Origin: Bog-105 sp965277855
Lineage (GTDB): Bacteria; Acidobacteriota; Terriglobia; Bryobacterales; Bryobacteraceae
NCBI GenBank assembly: GCA_965277855.1
Contig: OZ255847.1
Coordinates: 3,906,001-3,970,000, forward strand
Length of the DNA: 64,000 nt
Reading direction: 5' to 3'
A program made the position numbers and the translations under genes. Under the pieces are notes generated by a model. That model made no database searches. It saw only the letters and a list, made by a program, of their open reading frames with translations, and was not told the origin of the DNA. Below are positions 53,090-61,181 of this stretch, in pieces; position 1 is the stretch's first letter, and the number at the start of each line of letters is the position of its first letter.

Positions 53090-54361
53090 ATGATCCCAGC
53101 AGTGGTGGAGCGATGCGCCGGCATCGACGTAGGCAAGAAGTTCCTGGTGGTCTGTGTGATGACCGGACCGGCCAAAGAAGAGGCAAAAGCGGAGACGCGC
53201 AAGTTCGGCACGGTCCGCCATGAACTGGAAGCGCTGCGCAAGTGGCTCCAGTCGGAGGGCTGCACGCGCGTCGTGATGGAAAGTACGGGCGTGTATTGGA
53301 AGCCGGTGCTGAACGTGCTGGAGGACGATCCGCAGTACTCGCCGAAGATTCTGCTGGCCAATCCGCAGCAGGTCAAGGCCGTTACCGGGCATAAGACGGA
53401 TCCGCATGACGCACGGTGGCTGGCGCATCTGTTGCGTCATGGCATGATCCGGCCGAGCTTCATTCCTGCGCGCCCTCTCCGGGAACTGCGAGACTTTACC
53501 CGCCGGCGCAAGCAGATGATCGGCTTGGCGGCCGAGGAGCGGAACCGGGTACAGAAGGTCCTGGAGGACGCTAACGTAAAGATCGGCGATGTGTTGAGCG
53601 ATGTATTCGGGTTGAGCGGACAGCTCATGCTGGAAGCGCTGGTGAAGGGGTTGGGCGAGGAGGCGAATCCGAGCGCCTTCGACATCGCGCAACTGGCGCG
53701 CGGCCATGCCAGGAAAAAGCTGGAGAAGTTGACAGCGGCTCTGGAAGGTCATCAGATGCGGACGTCTCATAGGACTTTGATCCGGCACGCGATGCGGCAT
53801 ATGGCGTTCCTGGCCGAAGAGATCGAGGCTCTGGACCGCGACATTGCCGTTTTGATCCAAGAAGCGAATTTGAACCAAGCCTACGAGTTGCTGCAGACGG
53901 TTCCCGGCATCAAGTCGCAGGCGGCCGCGACGATTCTGGCCGAAAGCGGGCCGGACATGAAGCAGTTCCCGACGGCGGCGAACTTCAGTTCGTGGTCCGG
54001 GCTGGCGCCCGGCAATAACGAGAGTGCGGGCCAGCGGAAGCGTGCACCGGCTATGAAGGGAAACCCGCACATGAAGACGGCTCTGGTGGAGGCAGGATGG
54101 TCGGCCTCGCGCACCAAGCAATCGGAATTTGAGGATCGATACCAGAGGCTCAAGCCCAGAATCGGACATAAACGAGCTATTGTTGCCTCGGCGCACGCAC
54201 TGCTGATCCGTGTATACGAAGTACTTGCTAACGGGTTGCCTTACCAGCCACCCGCTGGCAATCTTAATGCGCGCTGTGTCAATAGACTGGTCCGTCACCA
54301 TACCCGCCGGCTCAAATGCCTTCACCACTGGCTTGCAAAGGAAAAGACAGGGGAGCGATAG
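53090..54361 (+). CDS. IS110-family DEDD recombinase
   Basis: A 423-residue protein. RuvC-like DEDD domain: first Asp in CAGIDVGKKF, Glu in VVMESTGVYWKP, and the DPHDARWLAHLLRHG block with two Asp. C-terminal Transposase_20 domain: LLQTVPGIKSQAAATILAE with the serine region FSSWSGLAPGNNESAG (serine nucleophile of the Tnp domain) and KGNPHMKTALVEAGW. All catalytic residues seem present. ATG at 53090 with AAGGAG nine bases upstream. Frame intact. In this group the partner RNA lies upstream of the gene, as proposed above. Confidence 0.93.
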   Translation: MIPAVVERCAGIDVGKKFLVVCVMTGPAKEEAKAETRKFGTVRHELEALRKWLQSEGCTRVVMESTGVYWKPVLNVLEDDPQYSPKILLANPQQVKAVTGHKTDPHDARWLAHLLRHGMIRPSFIPARPLRELRDFTRRRKQMIGLAAEERNRVQKVLEDANVKIGDVLSDVFGLSGQLMLEALVKGLGEEANPSAFDIAQLARGHARKKLEKLTAALEGHQMRTSHRTLIRHAMRHMAFLAEEIEALDRDIAVLIQEANLNQAYELLQTVPGIKSQAAATILAESGPDMKQFPTAANFSSWSGLAPGNNESAGQRKRAPAMKGNPHMKTALVEAGWSASRTKQSEFEDRYQRLKPRIGHKRAIVASAHALLIRVYEVLANGLPYQPPAGNLNARCVNRLVRHHTRRLKCLHHWLAKEKTGER

Positions 54362-54472
54362 GAGATGTTTTCAGAACAACGCGGATAGGAAATGGAAGTT
54401 GCGGTATTGAATTTTCGCCCAGGATCAGGAAGTTACGTCGTAGTAAACCTGAATCCCATGCTAGGGTGAAAC

Positions 54473-54757
54473 GTGCGCGTCTCTCTCGACATTCCCGACG
54501 AGCTGGCTGCCGCGCTCATCCCTGACGGACAAGATCCGGCCCGCGCCGCTCTCGAGGCTTGGGGTCTTGAAGCATACCGCCAGCGCCGCCTCTCCGGCTA
54601 CCAACTCCGCACCCTGCTCGGTATCGAGTCCCGCTATGAATTCGACGGCTTCCTAAAAGAACATCGGGTTGAGACCTACACGGTCGAAGAATGGGAAAAG
54701 GATTGGGCTGCGATTCAGGAGCTCCGCGCCAAGCGCAACGCTGATATCCCTGCATGA
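54473..54757 (+). CDS. UPF0175-type antitoxin
   Basis: A 94-residue protein with GTG start. MRVSLDIPDELAAAL and the later ALEAWGLEAYRQRRLSGYQLRTLLGIESRYEFDGFLKEHRV give the UPF0175 pattern (swapped HTH region RTLLG...EFDGFLKEH). These small proteins act as antitoxins and regulators for adjacent PIN-domain toxins. Overlaps the toxin gene by 4 nt (ATGA). Codon use is C-rich on this strand, opposite to flanking genes, which suggests separate acquisition. Confidence 0.86.
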   Translation: MRVSLDIPDELAAALIPDGQDPARAALEAWGLEAYRQRRLSGYQLRTLLGIESRYEFDGFLKEHRVETYTVEEWEKDWAAIQELRAKRNADIPA

Positions 54758-55242
54758 TCGTTGTCGCCGATAGCGGGCCGCCCCGCTATCTCATGCTGGT
54801 CGGAGCCATTCACGTGTTGCCGCCACTCTATGAACGTGTGCTCGTGCCCCAAGCGGTTGCCGTCGAACTGCAAGATGCGAAGACGCCTGCAGCGGTTCGC
54901 GCCTGGATCGCCCAGCCTCCGCCCTGGCTCGAAGTGCGCCCCGATCTCCCGGCTGACCCGGCCTTGGCCTTCCTCGATCCCGGCGAACGCGCCGCCATCC
55001 CACTCGCCCTGGCGGTCCGTGCTGACCGCTTATTGAGCGACGATTTGGACGGACGCGCCGAAGCAGAGCGCCGGCACTTGATCGTCACCGGCACCCTGGG
55101 CGTTTTGGCCGACGCACATCTGACGGGTCTGCTCGATTTCGAAACCGCCCTGGCACACCTCCGCAGCACGAATTTCTACGTGACCGACGAAGTGATCAAG
55201 CGCGTTCGCTACCGGATCGCTGGCGCGAAAGGCAACGCATGA
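54754..55242 (+). CDS. DUF3368 PIN-domain toxin
   Basis: A 162-residue protein. PIN-type acidic residues: Asp in VVADSGPPRYL, Glu in LDPGERAAIPLA, and Asp pair in RLLSDDLDGRAEAE, with the conserved GTLGVLADAHLTGLL that follows in DUF3368. Such proteins are probable RNases paired with UPF0175 antitoxins; toxicity is not shown here. The usual residue run SDxSPLIxL is SGPPRYL, a mild deviation. Overlaps the antitoxin by 4 nt at the start and a following fragment by 4 nt at the end. Confidence 0.87.
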   Translation: MIVVADSGPPRYLMLVGAIHVLPPLYERVLVPQAVAVELQDAKTPAAVRAWIAQPPPWLEVRPDLPADPALAFLDPGERAAIPLALAVRADRLLSDDLDGRAEAERRHLIVTGTLGVLADAHLTGLLDFETALAHLRSTNFYVTDEVIKRVRYRIAGAKGNA

Positions 55243-55330
55243 TGGACGATTGTCCCGAATTCATGAAACACCCGGCAAATAGAATTGCCACGACCAAAAA
55301 AGCCTATGACGCAGTGGAAGGCTATCTTGT
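55239..55330 (+). pseudogene. Cupin-domain protein fragment (N-terminus only)
   Basis: The ATG at 55239 overlaps the toxin stop and gives MMDDCPEFMKHPANRIATTKKAYDAVEGYLV. This resembles, from memory, the N-terminus of small cupin proteins that begin CPEFMKNPANRIA and continue to the metal-binding core. The core is missing: the frame runs on into sequence antisense to the beta-lactamase gene. Probably a deletion relic. No cupin function can remain. Confidence 0.5.
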
Positions 55331-55387
55331 TCGGCAGGAAACGAGTTTCAACCGTGAGAACGATTTCTGCAAAAACTATACTCGTTC

Positions 55388-56533
55388 TTACTCTTTTTCC
55401 CCCGTTGCGTTCCAGATAATTCGCCGGATATCCATGGCGATCTGCAGAAGCGTGGAATCGTCCGTGTTGTCCAGCAGAACGATGAGATCCTTCTCACGAG
55501 GCATACGTTGAATCAGCGATTGAAAGCCAAAGATGGCGCCTCCATGCATCGGGATTGTCTCACCGGCAAAAGGCTGACCTTCTTTGGGTAGTAAGAGCCC
55601 CCACCCGTAGCCGTAATTCTCCAGATTTGGCCGGAACAGCAAATCCCGGTACACCGTCGGAAGCAGACGTTCCGTATATAGCGCCTGGTCCCATTTGTAA
55701 AGATCGTCGACGGTCGAATACAACGCTCCGGCAGAAAAAGGAATCGACATGTCATAAAACCGGGCGTTGGAAACGCTTTCACCAGAGCGTTCGTATCCTC
55801 TTGCCCGGTGCGGAATGAGCATCTCCGTATGCGTGTATCCAGAATCCTTCATCCCGAGAGGGTTGAAGATGCGCAGTCGCAGCAAAGCCTCATACGGCTG
55901 TCCCGTAACCCGCTCCAGAATCGCGCCCAGAATGAAATACCCGGAGTTGCTGTAATTGAATTTGCGACCGGGCTCAAATCCCAGGTCTCCGCTACAGAAC
56001 TTGCGTACGAAGTCTTCAGTTGAATAATGAATTCGGCTGGCCGGGCCATCGACGAATCCAGGTAGCGTAATGAAATTGGGAATGCCGGACGTGTGTGTAA
56101 GGAGCTCGTGGATGGTTATGTGTGTTCCCGTGTCCCGCCGATAGTACGGCAAGTAATCCGAAATGCGTCCATCGAGCCGCAGCCTTCGCTCGTTAACGAG
56201 CTGTAGGACGAGGAGAGCCGTGAATTGCTTCGTCATGGACCCTATTTCGAATTTCGTCCGGACGTCATTTGGCACATTCCATTCGAAGTCGGCCAAACCG
56301 AAAGCTCGTTCGTAAACAATCTTTCCTTGCATTGCCACCAGCACTGTCCCATTGAATTGAGCAGAGCTTGTCCTTTGCTGCATAAGTGCATCGATCTGGC
56401 CCGAAATTGATTCTGCGTGGCAAATCATAATGGCTGCCCAGCCGATGCTGGTCATCATGACCGCTGTCGCCATCTTTCGGAGCGGTACTCGGAGCATTTC
56501 GGCGCATTGATTTGAAAAGTTGTTCGACATCAT
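55388..56533 (-). CDS. Beta-lactamase-fold serine hydrolase (class C-like), exported
   Basis: A 381-residue protein with a hydrophobic leader (MATAVMMTSIGWAAIMICHA). Catalytic motifs of the penicillin-binding/class C group are present: SxxK in EIGSMTKQFTALL, YxN in KFNYSNSGYFILG, and the HGG motif in MHGGAIFGFQS. These proteins are peptidases or esterases rather than drug-resistance enzymes in most soil bacteria. AGGAGG abuts the first ATG at 56533, so one of the ATGs at 56530 or further in (MLRVPLRK, MATAVMM) may be the true start. Lies inside a C-neutral island between two G-rich regions. Confidence 0.88.
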   Translation of the reverse strand: MMSNNFSNQCAEMLRVPLRKMATAVMMTSIGWAAIMICHAESISGQIDALMQQRTSSAQFNGTVLVAMQGKIVYERAFGLADFEWNVPNDVRTKFEIGSMTKQFTALLVLQLVNERRLRLDGRISDYLPYYRRDTGTHITIHELLTHTSGIPNFITLPGFVDGPASRIHYSTEDFVRKFCSGDLGFEPGRKFNYSNSGYFILGAILERVTGQPYEALLRLRIFNPLGMKDSGYTHTEMLIPHRARGYERSGESVSNARFYDMSIPFSAGALYSTVDDLYKWDQALYTERLLPTVYRDLLFRPNLENYGYGWGLLLPKEGQPFAGETIPMHGGAIFGFQSLIQRMPREKDLIVLLDNTDDSTLLQIAMDIRRIIWNATGEKE

Positions 56534-56655
56534 CCTCCTAGAGCCCTGGGAACGGATGCTCTGGCAATTGACAGCCGCCTTATTTCAGATTTTTAACCGC
56601 GAGATGCCGCCTCCCCGTTCTTAAGATACGAATAGTCGGCCGCGGATTAGCCCCC

Positions 56656-57049
56656 GATGGCCTCTCGGCCACCCTGAGGGATGAAAGTTTCTTCCAGCGG
56701 CCCTCGACGCCTTTGCCAGCATTCGCTCAAGCTGAAGAAGTCGACCTGGGAGGCCGACGCAGGCCGAGAGCCCAATGTCGCTTACTTAAGTGGTCTCGAC
56801 GCATTGAAGAGCCGGCCTACGAGGCCGGCGCAGTTCGCGGAACTGCCCCACGAGAATCAGGAAAGGCGCTAAAGATGGGCGGCAGATGCAGTTTTGAGGG
56901 ATCGCCGAGGTGAATCCCGACAGGGCGAACAAAGTGTCCGCGAGCCACTATTTAGCTTAAGTTAAGTAAGTGAAATTAGGTCGAGGGCCCGCCCCACACA
57001 GCTCTCCTTCGATTCGCCACATCGTGACTGGGTGTTTTCAGAACAACGC
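56656..57049 (+). repeat. Miniature element with IS110-like ends (nested MITE inside)
   Basis: The first 31 bases (GATGGCCTCTCGGCCACCC and on to GATGAAA) match the left end of the IS110 element at 52873-52902 with one insertion and one change. The last 17 bases TGTTTTCAGAACAACGC are identical to its right end. Between them there is no recombinase; the interior includes the 208-base hairpin repeat at 56771-56978. It is flanked on the right by ACGCTGATGAACGCTGATG, the same 10-bp-period repeat. Looks like a non-autonomous relative or shrunken copy. Confidence 0.55.
56771..56978. repeat. Structured miniature repeat, copy 1 (208 bp)
   Basis: Imperfect inverted ends: CCCAATGTCGCTTACTTAAG at the left and, on the other strand, CCTAATTTCACTTACTTAA at the right. 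The left end is one base different from the IS4 element end. The inside holds three hairpins: GCCGGCC-TACGA-GGCCGGC (56811-56829), GCAGTTC-GCG-GAACTGC (56830-56846), and GCGAACA-AAG-TGTCCGC near 56928-56944. It has no reading frame. Very similar to 58731-58912. Confidence 0.75.
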
Positions 57050-57082
57050 TGATGAACGCTGATGCGAAATTAGAAGAACGAG

Positions 57083-58234
57083 TCAGGTGAGTTCGCGGCC
57101 GGCGGTTTCGGGGATCCATAGGGCGCTGAGGGCGGCGGCGGCGAAAGCCAGGGCGCAGGCGGCGAAGCCCCAGGTGAGGCCGTGGAGTTCGCCGATGCGG
57201 CCGATGGCGAGGGGGGCGAAGGCGCTGAGGCCGCGGGCGGCGTTGTAGGAGATGCCGAGGGCGGTGGCGCGGATGGGCGTGGGGAAGAGTTCGCTGCCTA
57301 CGATTCCTGAGCCAGTGAAGAAGCCGGTGCCGAAGAAGGCGCTGATGGAGGCGGTGAGGAGAGTCCAAGCGGGTGAGCGGGCGGCGGCAAAGGCGGGTAC
57401 CGAGAGCGCGGCTAGCGTGAGGTACGCAATGAGAGTTTGCTTGCGGCCGAACTTGTCGGCGAAGATGCCGAAGAGCAGGTAGCCGGGGAGCATGCCGCAG
57501 AGATTCAATATTGTCAGGAAAGCCGTGAAGCCAAGCTGGCTGAAGTCGCGGCCGCCGCTCGCAAGGGGCAGGGCGAGATAGGCGGGGAGCCAGGTGAAGA
57601 GTCCCCACCAGGCGAACATGCCGAAGGTGTTCATGGCTAGCAGGGCCAGGAGGCTGGGGCGGACGGTTTTCCAGAGCGCTTTTGTCTGGCTGCGGTTGGG
57701 GGGCGATTGGCGGCCCTGTTGCCAGATAGCGGGTTCGGGGACGTCGTGTTGAATCCAGAGCGTGACGAGCGCGGGTAGGACGCCGACGAAAAAGACCCAG
57801 CGCCAGGAAGCGTGGGCGAGCACGAGACCGGCTACGACAGCGGCCAAAGCGTAGCCGATGGCCCAGCTGCTTTGCACGATGCCGATGGCGCGGCCACGCC
57901 AGGCGCTGGGCCAGGTTTCGGCGACGAGCGTTGCGCCGGAGTTCCATTCGCCGCCCATGCCGAGTCCGAGGAGAAAGCGGAAGACGGCGAGCATGGTGAT
58001 GCTGCTCGAGAGACCGCAGGCAAATGTAAAGACGGAGTACGTGAGGATGCTGAAGCTAAGCATTTTGCGGCGGCCGAGACGGTCAGCAAGAAGACCGAAG
58101 CCGAGACTACCGATGGCGGAGGCGATCAGGGTGAGCGTGTTGAGGAAGCCGGCGGTGGATTTGGTCATGCCGAACTCGCGCATCAGGGTGGCGAGAACGA
58201 TGGAGTAGAGCATGACGTCGAAGGCGTCGAGCAT
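57083..58234 (-). CDS. MFS transporter, sugar/acid-porter type
   Basis: A 383-residue protein with about 11 visible helices. MLDAFDVMLYSIVLATLMREFGMTKSTAG, GLLADRLGRRKMLSFSI (loop 2-3 signature) and GLGMGGEWNSGATLVAETWPSAWRGRAIG are typical of the SHS/benzoate group of MFS. The conserved N-terminal residues appear upstream in frame (FRWRDTTVAQRRTLLAAALGW), but no ATG, GTG or TTG precedes them before a stop; the start at 58234 cuts the first helix. Hence a non-standard start or loss of the original 5' end. Bracketed by the two structured repeats, both in the same direction. Confidence 0.85.
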   Translation of the reverse strand: MLDAFDVMLYSIVLATLMREFGMTKSTAGFLNTLTLIASAIGSLGFGLLADRLGRRKMLSFSILTYSVFTFACGLSSSITMLAVFRFLLGLGMGGEWNSGATLVAETWPSAWRGRAIGIVQSSWAIGYALAAVVAGLVLAHASWRWVFFVGVLPALVTLWIQHDVPEPAIWQQGRQSPPNRSQTKALWKTVRPSLLALLAMNTFGMFAWWGLFTWLPAYLALPLASGGRDFSQLGFTAFLTILNLCGMLPGYLLFGIFADKFGRKQTLIAYLTLAALSVPAFAAARSPAWTLLTASISAFFGTGFFTGSGIVGSELFPTPIRATALGISYNAARGLSAFAPLAIGRIGELHGLTWGFAACALAFAAAALSALWIPETAGRELT

Positions 58235-58438
58235 CCAGCCGAGTGCGGCGGCTAGCAGCGTGCGGCGCTGGGCGACGGTGGTGTCGCGCCAGCGAAACGG
58301 CGGGGCGGTGATGGTCGAGATGGCGGCCAGGGAAGTTACTCGACTTTATTGTCCTGCGTCGCGGCACTCGGTTGAGTGGCCGGCAGGTTCGGTCGAACGT
58401 CGTAGCGTGAATGCAGACCTGGAACAACAGGCAGGCTC

Positions 58439-58744
58439 GCACGCATCCCTGCTACCCACCTGACCGCCGAGGAGGAGCGTATTCGCTTCAGCAACGTTGA
58501 CCAGGGCGTCCGGTCCCACGGCGGTCTCTATGCATTGCAGGTGTTGCGGACGCAACCGCCGCCGAGCGGCGCAACGGTGACTACCATTTCGGTCCCTACG
58601 GCGTTTATTGCCGGCGCGCCGTAAGGCCGGCTGGACGGCATGGAGTCGCTCTTCACCGCCACGGCAGGTTCCATTGAGATCAATCCTGAATACCAGGCGA
58701 ACTGCCTGGAGTCTTCGGCCCGGATTATGGTGTTCTCGACGTAG
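58439..58744 (+). pseudogene. Protein-coding remnant with in-frame stop
   Basis: One frame reads AEEERIRFSNVDQGVRSHGG, LYALQVLRTQPPPSGATVTTI and SVPTAFIAGAP, then TAA at 58622-58624, then GMESLFTATAGSIEINPEYQA to a TAG at 58742-58744. The sequence is protein-like and not repetitive, but no start is seen and no family is recognised. The last codons run into the second structured repeat. Most likely a fragment left by rearrangement. Confidence 0.35.
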
Positions 58745-58912
58745 TGAAGAGCCGGCCTACGAGGCCGTCGCAGTTCGCGGAACTGCCCCACAAGAACCAG
58801 GAAAGCCAGTACAGATGGACGGGATGCAGTTTTGAGCAACGGCCGGAATAAAGTCCCGGCAGGGCGGACAAAGTGTCCGCGCCACCATTTGGCTTAAGTA
58901 AGTGAGATTGGG
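58731..58912. repeat. Structured miniature repeat, copy 2
   Basis: About 80% match to 56791-56978. Hairpins conserved: GCCGGCC/GGCCGTC (58751-58769, one mismatch), GCAGTTC/GAACTGC (58770-58786), and GCGGACA-AAG-TGTCCGC (perfect here). The right end is CTTAAGTAAGTGAGATTG then GGCTAAAGCC; the left terminal inverted repeat is missing. A third, shorter end AGTAAGTGATATTGGGCC lies at 59197-59214 just before hyuA. Confidence 0.7.
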
Positions 58913-59216
58913 CTAAAGCCTACCCACGGAGGTCTCACGGGCTTCATCGCGAAGCTATCGGAATTTCAAGGGCGAAGGCCTTGGTTAGCTTTTATGCAAA
59001 GTGGGGTTACGGTGGAGAGAGGAACAGCATCTTGTCTGGTTTGGAGCCGGAAAGGACGCCAGGAAAGGCGGCATGGCAGGCCAGAGGCGCGATGGCACTT
59101 AGTTTTGGGATCTTCGCGGGTCACCCCGGGGGAGAGCACTACTACGGTGACAAGCGAAACGCCTGTTCCACGAAAGGCACACTGGTTGGTTTTGGAATAG
59201 TAAGTGATATTGGGCC
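58913..59216. other. Intergenic stretch upstream of hyuA
   Basis: Three hundred bases with no supported gene. It starts with GGCTAAAGCCTACCC next to structured repeat copy 2 and ends with another repeat end (AGTAAGTGATATTGGGCC), directly before the hyuA ATG. There is no clear Shine-Dalgarno for hyuA. The two repeat ends in the same orientation suggest a further decayed element between them. Confidence 0.45.
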
Positions 59217-61181
59217 ATGCGCATAGCGATTGATACGGGCGGGACGTTTACCGATTGCGTGTACGTGGCGGCGGGGCGGCTGCAGATTTTGAAACTGGCT
59301 TCAACGCCGCTCGATCCGGGGCAGGCGGTGCTGGAGGCGGTGGCGCAGATTGCGGGAAGCGCGCCGGCGGAAGTGCGGCATGGCACGACGGTGGGGACGA
59401 ACGCGCTGCTCGAGAGGAAAGGCGCGCGGGTGGCGTTTATCACGACGGCGGGCTTTGAGGACACGCTCGGGATCGGGCGGCAGGCGCGGACGAAGCTTTA
59501 CGATTTATTCTTCACGGAAGAGCCGCCGCTGGCCGCGCGGGAGTTGTGTTTTGGGGTGGCCGAGCGCACGGCCCCGGATGGCACGATTTTGCAGGCGGTA
59601 GACGTGGAGAGCCTGAGGGCTTTGCAGCAGTGGGTCCGACAAGTGAAGCCGGAGGCGATTGCGGTCTCGCTGCTGTTTTCATTTGCGAATCCGGAGAATG
59701 AGCGGGCAGTGGTGGACGCGCTGCGCGAACTCGGGATTCCGGTATCGGCGTCACACGAGATTCTGCCAGAGTTTCGCGAGTATGAACGGGGCTCGACGGT
59801 AGTGATCAACAGCTATTTGACACCAAAGGTAAAGCGGTACATCGAGAGCGTGAGTGACGGGCTGCAGGGACGAGGCTCGCGTCTGCACGTGATGCAGTCG
59901 GCGGGAGGAATCGTGCCGGCGGCGACGGCGGCGCGGGAGCCGGTGCGAACGATTTTGTCGGGTCCGGCGGGAGGCGTAGTGGGGGCGCTGGCGGTGGCGC
60001 GGGCAGCGGGATTTGAGCGCATATTGACGTTCGATATGGGCGGAACTTCGACGGACGTGGCGCTGGTGGATGGGGCAAAGGGGTTGAGCGTCACGACGGA
60101 ATCGCAGGTGATGGGCATGCCGGTGGCGGTGCCGATGCTGCGCATCCATACGGTGGGCGCGGGCGGCGGGTCGCTGACGGGATTCGATCGCGGCGGAGCG
60201 TTGAAAGTGGGTCCGGAATCGGCCGGAGCGGAGCCGGGTCCGATCTGCTACGGGCGCGGCGAACTGCCAACGGTGACGGATGCGAATCTGCTACTCGGGC
60301 GGCTCGATGCAGAGTGGTTTTTAGGCGGCGGCATGCGCTTAGACGAAGAGCGCACGCGGCATTTTGTGGACAGGGCGAAAGGCAGTCTGGCTGATGCCGA
60401 GGTGTTTGCGGAAGGCATTATTCGGCTGGTGGACAAGCACATGGAGCGGGCGCTGCGACACATTTCGGTAGAAGGCGGACACGATCCGCGCGATTTTACG
60501 CTGGTGAGTTTTGGGGGCGCGGGGCCGCTACATGTGTGCGCGCTGGCAAGAGAGTTACAGATTCCGAGGGTGCTGGTGCCGCGCATGCCGGGCGGACTTT
60601 CGGCTTACGGGATTCTGGTGTCGGACGTGGTGCGGGATTATTCGCGGACCGTAATGGTAAGGCCAGACGATGAATCGCTGGCGGGAGACTTCGAGGCTCT
60701 GGAAGAGGCGGGCGGGCGCGAGATGAGGGAACAGGGGTTCAGCGGGGTGGCAATGCGCATGGCCGACTTGCGGTATGCGGGGCAGGGCTATGAGCTGACG
60801 GTGGATTGGAGCGAGGATTTTGTGAGCGATTTTCATACAGCGCATGAAGCGCACTACGGGTATTGCGACAGGGCGCGCGCGGTAGAGGTGGTGAACGTCC
60901 GTGTGCGGATGATGGCCTCCACCGAGCAAGCGGCGGCGGAGAAAGTGGAACGGCGGACGGGGGGTGCGGAGCGGGCGGTGATCAAACACAAGCGCATTTA
61001 CTTTGAAGGCGAATGGCTGGAGGGTGTGGTGTATGACCGCGATGGTCTGGGCGCGGGCGATGAGTTAGCGGGGCCGGCGGTAATCGTAGAGTACAGCGCG
61101 ACTACTTTCATTCCTCCGGGGGCACGCGGGCGGGTAGATGAATGGGGCAATGTGGTGATTGAAACAGGAGCGGCGGGGTGA
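59217..61181 (+). CDS. hyuA: Hydantoinase/oxoprolinase subunit A
   Basis: A 654-residue ATP-dependent amidohydrolase subunit of the actin-like ATPase fold. MRIAIDTGGTFTDCVYV (phosphate 1), HGTTVGTNALLERKGA, the block ILTFDMGGTSTDVALV (phosphate 2), HTVGAGGGSL and FGGAGPLHVCALARELQIPRVL are family signatures. It cleaves hydantoins, 5-oxoproline or related cyclic amides with ATP, together with HyuB; the substrate cannot be told. The next gene begins inside its stop (4-nt overlap). No SD was seen at the start. Confidence 0.93.
   Translation: MRIAIDTGGTFTDCVYVAAGRLQILKLASTPLDPGQAVLEAVAQIAGSAPAEVRHGTTVGTNALLERKGARVAFITTAGFEDTLGIGRQARTKLYDLFFTEEPPLAARELCFGVAERTAPDGTILQAVDVESLRALQQWVRQVKPEAIAVSLLFSFANPENERAVVDALRELGIPVSASHEILPEFREYERGSTVVINSYLTPKVKRYIESVSDGLQGRGSRLHVMQSAGGIVPAATAAREPVRTILSGPAGGVVGALAVARAAGFERILTFDMGGTSTDVALVDGAKGLSVTTESQVMGMPVAVPMLRIHTVGAGGGSLTGFDRGGALKVGPESAGAEPGPICYGRGELPTVTDANLLLGRLDAEWFLGGGMRLDEERTRHFVDRAKGSLADAEVFAEGIIRLVDKHMERALRHISVEGGHDPRDFTLVSFGGAGPLHVCALARELQIPRVLVPRMPGGLSAYGILVSDVVRDYSRTVMVRPDDESLAGDFEALEEAGGREMREQGFSGVAMRMADLRYAGQGYELTVDWSEDFVSDFHTAHEAHYGYCDRARAVEVVNVRVRMMASTEQAAAEKVERRTGGAERAVIKHKRIYFEGEWLEGVVYDRDGLGAGDELAGPAVIVEYSATTFIPPGARGRVDEWGNVVIETGAAG

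Larger units (their letters stand above)
52870..54380 (+). mobile_element. IS110-family element with non-coding left end
   Basis: The element contains one recombinase gene with a 220-base non-coding left end and only about 20 bases at the right. It lacks inverted repeats, as expected for IS110. Left flank TTGGCCGCCGATAAACGCGG and right flank ACGCGGATAGG both belong to the 10-bp-period repeat, so the target was that repeat. Exact borders are uncertain by a few bases; the two junctions share GAAC-N-AC (GAACCAC left, GAACAAC right), which may include the crossover core. Right-end TGTTTTCAGAACAACGC (54366-54382) recurs at 57033-57049. Confidence 0.82.
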
